Shown here in pieces: positions 7,015 through 11,651 of a DNA stretch of 11,651 bases. Made by a program: the position numbers and the translations under genes. The notes below the pieces were generated by a model, which saw only the letters and a program-made list of their open reading frames with translations, was not told the DNA's origin and ran no database searches. Where the stretch lies: NCBI GenBank assembly GCA_016926925.1, contig JAFGNQ010000417.1, positions 1 through 11,651 of the forward strand. Direction: 5' to 3'. This DNA is from Candidatus Aminicenantota bacterium (GTDB lineage Bacteria; Acidobacteriota; Aminicenantia; Aminicenantales; Aminicenantaceae). Each line of letters opens with the position of its first letter. The first letter of the stretch is position 1.

Positions 7015-8265
7015 ATGGAAAAATTAAACTTAAGGCAATCGGAACTCCATTTTCAGAAGTCTCTCAACTTGGTTCCCGGAGGTGTTCAGGGAGTGCGGCG
7101 CCCTTACAATTATGTTCCTGGGGAATATCCGGTTTTCTTGAGCTCTGCCAAGGGAGGACGGATCACGGATCTTGACGGCAATGAGTATGTCGACATGCTT
7201 TGTGCCTACGGGCCGATCATCATCGGCTATCGGGAAGAAGAAATCGACATGGCTGTTATCGAACAGATACAGCAGGGCGGCTTTTGCATGTCCCTCACCC
7301 AACCCGTCCAGACCCAGCTTGCTGAAAAGCTGCGACAGGTCATTCCTTGCTGCGAAAAAGTCCTATTCGCCAAATCGGGCTCAGATGCCACCACAGCCGC
7401 TGTCCGCATAGCCAGAGGCTATACAGGACGCCGCAAAGTACTCCGCTGCGGCTACCATGGCTGGCATGATTGGTGTGTAGAGGACAAGGGAGGGATACCC
7501 GCTAAGCTCTATGAGGATGTCTTTGGGTTCGCTTACAACGACCTCGATCAGCTCGAAGACTTGATGAAGGCCCATGATCCGGAGGTGGCGGCCATCATCA
7601 TCACTCCTGTGGGACATCCTCTGGCGCAGGAGGTCCAAATGCCCAAACCGGGCTTTCTGGAAGGCGTACGGGATCTCAGTTCCAAGCATGGTACGGTTCT
7701 CATCTTCGATGAGATTCGATCAGGATTCCGGGTGAGTATGGGAGGCGCTCAAAAACGCTTCAATGTCACGCCGGATATCGCTCTTTTTGGAAAAGCTATG
7801 GCCAACGGCTATCCGATAAGTGCCGTCGCAGGCAAGGCGAAGATAATGGATGTGCTTGCGGATGGGAGGGTTTTTATCAGCTCCACATTTTTCGGAAACT
7901 CATTGGAGCAGGTGGCCTCCTTGAAGACCATCGAACTCCTCGAGAGGCACTCCATGTTGGATGCCATAGAAAAGAAAGGGGAGGAATTCGGCCGGAGGAT
8001 ATCCCATCTGATCGAAGACTCCGGAATGCCTTGCACTCTCACCGGGATTCCCTGGATGCCTTGCATCACTTTTAAAAAGGATCCGGACAAGCTCTACAAA
8101 ATGCTACGCAAGGAATTTCATACTTGTATGATTCGGCAGCAGGTGTTTATGGCCCCGTATCACCATTGCTACATTGCTTTTCGCCACACGAAGGAGGACT
8201 TGGATTTGGTTGTCGATGCCGTTGCCAATGCTTTCGATCATTTGAAGACACGTATTGAGTTATAA
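7015..8265 (+). CDS. Class III PLP aminotransferase, glutamate-1-semialdehyde aminomutase-like
   Basis: The 416-residue product starts at ATG 7015, where GGAGGGA (7004-7010) is well placed; the in-frame ATG 6988 has no comparable site. It shows class III fold-type I features in order: VPGGVQGVRRP near the N-terminus, SGSDATTAAVRIARGYTGR (phosphate-binding turn), YHGWHDW, Asp232 in LIFDEIRSGFR (pyridine nitrogen partner), and Lys260 in FGKAMANGYP (Schiff base). The overall pattern resembles HemL-type aminomutases. However, no heme genes are nearby and the setting is catabolic, so a role in tetrapyrrole synthesis is unlikely. It probably transaminates, or shifts the amino group of, an amino acid or amine to give the oxoacid used by the IorAB complex nine bases downstream. 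The family is secure; the substrate is unknown. Confidence 0.92.
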   Translation: MEKLNLRQSELHFQKSLNLVPGGVQGVRRPYNYVPGEYPVFLSSAKGGRITDLDGNEYVDMLCAYGPIIIGYREEEIDMAVIEQIQQGGFCMSLTQPVQTQLAEKLRQVIPCCEKVLFAKSGSDATTAAVRIARGYTGRRKVLRCGYHGWHDWCVEDKGGIPAKLYEDVFGFAYNDLDQLEDLMKAHDPEVAAIIITPVGHPLAQEVQMPKPGFLEGVRDLSSKHGTVLIFDEIRSGFRVSMGGAQKRFNVTPDIALFGKAMANGYPISAVAGKAKIMDVLADGRVFISSTFFGNSLEQVASLKTIELLERHSMLDAIEKKGEEFGRRISHLIEDSGMPCTLTGIPWMPCITFKKDPDKLYKMLRKEFHTCMIRQQVFMAPYHHCYIAFRHTKEDLDLVVDAVANAFDHLKTRIEL

Positions 8266-8274
8266 GGGTGCGAC

Positions 8275-10203
8275 ATGTTCAGACTCTCGGATGATAAGCC
8301 TGAAACCAAACACTTGATGTTGGGGAATGAAGCCATTGCCAGAGGAGCTTTGGAAGCCGGTGTTCAAGTCGTGGCCGGCTATCCGGGAACGCCTTCTTCC
8401 GAGATTATCGGCAGCTTGTCTCCTGTGGCCGAAAAATCGGGTATTCACGTAGAGTGGTCGACAAACGAGATTGTGGCGACAGAAGTGGCCGGAGCGGCTG
8501 CTTATGCCGGGCTGCGTTCCATGGCCACGATGAAGAATGCCGGCCTCAACGTAGCCGGCGATTTTCTGACACATTTCAACCTGTCAGGGACGGGGAGAAA
8601 CGGCGGAGGTATGGTCGTTGTTGTGGTGGACGATCCCGGCTCCTGGTCAAGCGGGGACGAACTGGACTCGAGATGGTTGGCCAAGACGGCCTTTGTTCCG
8701 CTCTTGGTCCCAGCAAGTCTCCAGGAGGCAAAGGATATGACAAAATGGGCTTTCGAGCTATCCGAGGCCCATAAAGTCTACTGCCTGCTGTGGAGTTACA
8801 CCCGACTTTCTCATCGAACAGGCGTTGTATCTTTGGGAGAGATACCTCTACCCGGGACAAAGAATACCCCACATGATATAACCGAGCTCATTTCAAACGA
8901 AGAGCCGTTCCAACAGGAGCGGTTGAGAATATCCTATAAGAGGCTGGAAAAGCTTCGTCAAATGTTTGAGAATTCGGAGTACAATCGCTATTCCGGGCCG
9001 GAAAAACCGGAGGTATTGATCATATGCTGCGGAAACGGCAGTATGTGCGCTGCAGAGGCCATAGACCGGCTGAACCTTGAAAATAAAATCGGCTGCCTTC
9101 AATTGGGCACTATCTGGCCGCTGCCCACGGCACTCATCTCGAGGTATTTGGCTTTGACAGAGAAGGTTGTCGTTTTGGAAGAATCCACACCTTTTATTGA
9201 AATACACGTCAAAGAGATTATCGCAGATTCCTCCGGCTCGATCGGAAAGACACGGGTGCTGGGTCGAAGCACCGGACATGTTCCTAAGATCGGTGAGCTA
9301 ACACCGGATATTGTTTGTGAGTCACTGGCTGAAGTACTCCGTATTCCCTTTCAGTCAAGAGATGAGACATACTCGGAAAAGGTTGCGACGAAAAGTGAGA
9401 AAATGCTCATCCGGCGTGGCGGGGCTCAATGTCCGGGATGCCCGCACCGGGCGAGTTACTGGGCTCTGAAACAAGCTATCCGGAAAAGCAAGAAAAAAAC
9501 GACTTTTGTCTGCAACGATATCGGTTGTTATGCCTGGGACTTTACTCCCTCGGGACAGCAGTTGACTAAAATCGTCAACTGCATGGGCAGCAGTGCGGGT
9601 GTTGCTTCCGGTTTTGGGCAGTTGAAACGCTTCGGTTTTGAGCAGATGGCCATTTCGACAGTTGGAGACTCGACTTTCTTTCACTCTGCGATACCGGCCA
9701 TCATCAACAGCGTTTATAACCAATCGGACGCCATGTATATGGTGCTCGACAACCGTGCGACAGCCATGACCGGCTTTCAGCCGAACCCCTCAACAGGGGA
9801 GTCGGCTCCCGGAAATGCTGCGCCCGTAGTCAGTATCGAAGAGATTTGTCGGGCAGCCGGCTGTGAGGTCGAAGTCTGTGATCCGTTTCACCTTGACACA
9901 ACCATAGAAGCCTTGACGCAAATGATCCAAAATGAGGGGCGGGTCCGGGTGGTGGTGCTTCGCCGCTCTTGTGAACTGATCCGCATGCGCAAGGAGAATA
10001 AGATCCCTTATAAAATGTGGATCGATCCCGATGTGTGTAAGGGTGAAGCGTGCTATTTCTGTATCAAACAGTTCAAGTGCCCCAGTTTCAATATCGACAG
10101 AGAATCCGGGAAAGTGGTGTTGGGAGAAGATTGTTCCGGTTGTGGAGTTTGTGTCGACATTTGCCCCCACAAGGCCATCTTTAGGGATGAGGTCCTGAAA
10201 TGA
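8275..10203 (+). CDS. iorA: Indolepyruvate:ferredoxin oxidoreductase, alpha subunit
   Basis: This is a 642-residue thiamine-diphosphate and iron-sulfur subunit of normal family length. Residues about 15-190 are the pyrimidine-binding domain (LMLGNEAIARGALEAG, VVAGYPGTPSSEI). CPGCPHR at 386-392 opens the pyrophosphate-binding domain, with the TPP/Mg motif G464-D-S-T followed by D492-N493 in LDNRATAMTG. Two C-terminal 4Fe-4S motifs follow: Cys588-x4-Cys593-x2-Cys596-x5-Cys602-Pro, with two extra residues in the first gap compared with the usual Cys-x2-Cys, and a classical Cys620-x2-Cys-x2-Cys-x3-Cys630-Pro. With IorB it decarboxylates 2-oxoacids, classically aryl pyruvates, to acyl-CoA with CoA and oxidized ferredoxin. 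ATG 8275 follows AAGGGTG. It is translationally linked to iorB by a four-base overlap. Specificity for aryl pyruvates is assumed from the family and not shown here. Confidence 0.95.
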   Translation: MFRLSDDKPETKHLMLGNEAIARGALEAGVQVVAGYPGTPSSEIIGSLSPVAEKSGIHVEWSTNEIVATEVAGAAAYAGLRSMATMKNAGLNVAGDFLTHFNLSGTGRNGGGMVVVVVDDPGSWSSGDELDSRWLAKTAFVPLLVPASLQEAKDMTKWAFELSEAHKVYCLLWSYTRLSHRTGVVSLGEIPLPGTKNTPHDITELISNEEPFQQERLRISYKRLEKLRQMFENSEYNRYSGPEKPEVLIICCGNGSMCAAEAIDRLNLENKIGCLQLGTIWPLPTALISRYLALTEKVVVLEESTPFIEIHVKEIIADSSGSIGKTRVLGRSTGHVPKIGELTPDIVCESLAEVLRIPFQSRDETYSEKVATKSEKMLIRRGGAQCPGCPHRASYWALKQAIRKSKKKTTFVCNDIGCYAWDFTPSGQQLTKIVNCMGSSAGVASGFGQLKRFGFEQMAISTVGDSTFFHSAIPAIINSVYNQSDAMYMVLDNRATAMTGFQPNPSTGESAPGNAAPVVSIEEICRAAGCEVEVCDPFHLDTTIEALTQMIQNEGRVRVVVLRRSCELIRMRKENKIPYKMWIDPDVCKGEACYFCIKQFKCPSFNIDRESGKVVLGEDCSGCGVCVDICPHKAIFRDEVLK

Positions 10204-10817
10204 GCATGATTTTGGATGATCCGCTCAATATCGTTATCGCCGGTGTGGGCGGTCAGGGGAATGTTTTGAGCGCCCGTATTTTGGGCCGAACGTTGATGAA
10301 AAAAGACTATTTCGTCAGTATTGTGGACTCTTTCGGCAGCACTCAGCGAGGGGGGTCGGTGCACAGCAGTATCAGAGCCGGCCGAACAAAGTGCATCGAA
10401 ACGGTCATCCCGAAAGGCCTTGCGCATGTCATTGTCAGCTTGGAACCCTTGGAAACCCTGAGAATGCTCCAAGCCTATGGGAATCCCGGTACTCTGACTC
10501 TGACGAATATGCAGCCGGTGCTGCCGCCGGAAGTGCTGGCAGGAAAGCAGGATTATCCGGAAGTCAACGAGCTGAGGCAGGCTATTACTGAGCTGTCTCA
10601 AAAATCGTGGTTTTTGGATGCTTCTGATATTGCCATCAAGGTGAAGGCCCCGGTTGCAGCCAATATTGTTATGCTGGGTGCTTTGATAAAAGTGGGATTG
10701 GTCCCTGTCCGGGAGCTGGAAATCGAGGAGGAGATCAAGGAATATTTCTCCGGTAGAAAGGCAGAATTCAATCTTCGAGCCTTTCGCTCTGGAATGGAAG
10801 CCGTCCAAGGTGATTAA
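10200..10817 (+). CDS. iorB: Indolepyruvate:ferredoxin oxidoreductase, beta subunit
   Basis: This is the 205-residue partner of IorA, of normal length. It carries the gamma-type 2-oxoacid oxidoreductase domain: GVGGQGNVLSARILG at residues 15-29 and DSFGSTQRGGSVHSSIRAG at 43-61, both hallmarks of the family. The start ATG 10200 overlaps the iorA stop codon by four bases, and GAGG (10189-10192) lies seven bases upstream, so translation is probably coupled and gives equal subunit amounts. Together the two form the cytoplasmic oxidoreductase; no separate gamma or delta subunits are needed. The dehydratase gene follows after a 76-base gap without a visible terminator, so the operon probably continues. 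I see nothing unusual within the gene. Confidence 0.95.
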   Translation: MSMILDDPLNIVIAGVGGQGNVLSARILGRTLMKKDYFVSIVDSFGSTQRGGSVHSSIRAGRTKCIETVIPKGLAHVIVSLEPLETLRMLQAYGNPGTLTLTNMQPVLPPEVLAGKQDYPEVNELRQAITELSQKSWFLDASDIAIKVKAPVAANIVMLGALIKVGLVPVRELEIEEEIKEYFSGRKAEFNLRAFRSGMEAVQGD

Positions 10818-10893
10818 ACCGGAATTCAGAGATCGAGAAATAATTTATGATAATGACGAGACCCACTAGATCTTTTTAAGAGGAGAGCAAACG

Positions 10894-11651
10894 ATGAATG
10901 ACGATAAAGACCGATCAAAACTCAATAGCCGAAAGCTTCCTGAGGATTCTATCTATATCAGAAAGAGTCTTTTCAAATCCATGGGATTTGACGATCGAGA
11001 CCTGGAACGGCCGCTCGTGGCCATCGTCAACTCCTGGAATGAGCTGCTGCCGGGGCATCATCATCTGAGGCAGTTGTCAGAGGCGGTAAAAGCCGGCGTG
11101 TGGCAGGCAGGCGGTACGCCCCTGGAATTCAACCATATCGCTGCCTGCGACGGTCTGGCCGATGGCAACCTCGGCATGCACTGGATCTTGCCCAGCAGAG
11201 ATATCATTGCGGCTTCGATCGAGATGATGATCCAGGCCAGCCGCGTGGATGCAATCGTCGCACTCTCCACCTGCGATAAGATCGTCCCCGCTCAATGGAT
11301 GGCTCTTGCCCGCATCAATTTGCCCTCCATTATGGTTACCGGCGGTTACATGCTTCCGGGACGATTCAAAGGCAAGGATAACATTCATGCCGCACACACG
11401 GAAGAGTACTATCCCGAGTGGAAGAAAGGGGCTCTATCCGATGATGAATACTTCGAGCTTGTAGACTGCTGCTGTCCCACAATCGGGGCCTGCTGCATGA
11501 TGGGAACAGCCAACACGCTTTGCTGCCTAACCGAAGCCTTGGGATTGTCATTACCCGGGAATGCAGGCAAAACGGCGGTGGAAGCTTCACTTCGCCGCTT
11601 GGCCAAGCAGGCGGGGCGAAAAATCATGAATCTTTTGGAAAGAGATATTCG
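10894..11651 (+). CDS. IlvD/Edd-family dehydratase (3' end beyond right edge)
   Basis: Translation starts at ATG 10894, eight bases after AGGAG, and 252 residues are visible of an expected 550-600. The family motifs are in order: VNSWNELLPGHHHL (45-58), with PGH as in E. coli IlvD rather than PCN; ILPSR (98-102); the Cys127-Asp-Lys129 cluster and metal motif (STCDKIVPAQWMALAR); and C194-P-T-I-G-A-C200-C-M-M-G-T-A-N-T-L. The GTAxT form resembles sugar-acid dehydratases more than biosynthetic IlvD (FTANS). Seven cysteines fall within residues 192-211, far more than the iron-sulfur cluster needs. The family removes water from 2,3-dihydroxy acids to give 2-oxoacids, using an Fe-S cluster and Mg. 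Next to iorAB and an IclR gene it looks catabolic and not a branched-chain amino acid synthesis enzyme, but ilvD cannot be ruled out. Confidence 0.88.
   Translation, partial: MNDDKDRSKLNSRKLPEDSIYIRKSLFKSMGFDDRDLERPLVAIVNSWNELLPGHHHLRQLSEAVKAGVWQAGGTPLEFNHIAACDGLADGNLGMHWILPSRDIIAASIEMMIQASRVDAIVALSTCDKIVPAQWMALARINLPSIMVTGGYMLPGRFKGKDNIHAAHTEEYYPEWKKGALSDDEYFELVDCCCPTIGACCMMGTANTLCCLTEALGLSLPGNAGKTAVEASLRRLAKQAGRKIMNLLERDI

Noticed and set aside
10053..10808. A 251-codon open frame on the minus strand over iorA/iorB
   Set aside because: It is a shadow of the well-conserved iorB frame, has no domain match I recognise, and is low in hydrophobic-core pattern.

Overview
The window looks like chromosomal DNA of an anaerobic or facultatively anaerobic, diderm-type bacterium that uses peptides and organic acids. 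The support is an indolepyruvate:ferredoxin oxidoreductase pair (iorAB, ferredoxin-dependent), a lipobox-bearing serine hydrolase, an exported S9 peptidase and an exported FG-GAP/VCBS protein. Base composition is roughly balanced by eye and the genes are tightly packed. The sequence alone does not fix the phylum; Acidobacteriota/Aminicenantota-, Synergistota- or deltaproteobacteria-like lineages would all fit. I saw no tRNA, rRNA, insertion sequence, phage gene or CRISPR array.

Left part (1-1716): a partial minus-strand gene for an exported FG-GAP/VCBS-repeat protein runs off the left edge. A non-coding region of about 365 bp separates it from a divergent small sigma-70-family factor. A 52-codon ORF follows that matches only the N-terminal domain of PilT-type pilus-retraction ATPases. 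It has a good ribosome binding site but stops before any ATPase core.

Middle part (1736-5983): an exported prolyl-oligopeptidase-family (S9) peptidase, a lipoprotein of the serine beta-lactamase/DD-peptidase fold, and a carbon-nitrogen hydrolase (nitrilase superfamily) with its own promoter-like sequence. All are on the plus strand. The first two probably act in the cell envelope on peptides or peptidoglycan-like substrates; the third is cytoplasmic.

Right part (6116-11651): an apparent catabolic operon behind a regulated-looking promoter. The order is an IclR-family regulator, a class III PLP aminotransferase of the glutamate-1-semialdehyde aminomutase type, iorA and iorB (4-bp overlap), and an IlvD/Edd-family dehydratase cut by the right edge. 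Inferred logic: the dehydratase and the aminotransferase each can make a 2-oxoacid, from a 2,3-dihydroxy acid and an amino acid respectively. IorAB then oxidatively decarboxylates a 2-oxoacid to acyl-CoA, CO2 and reduced ferredoxin. The substrate is unknown, and this combination is the best candidate here for an undescribed pathway.
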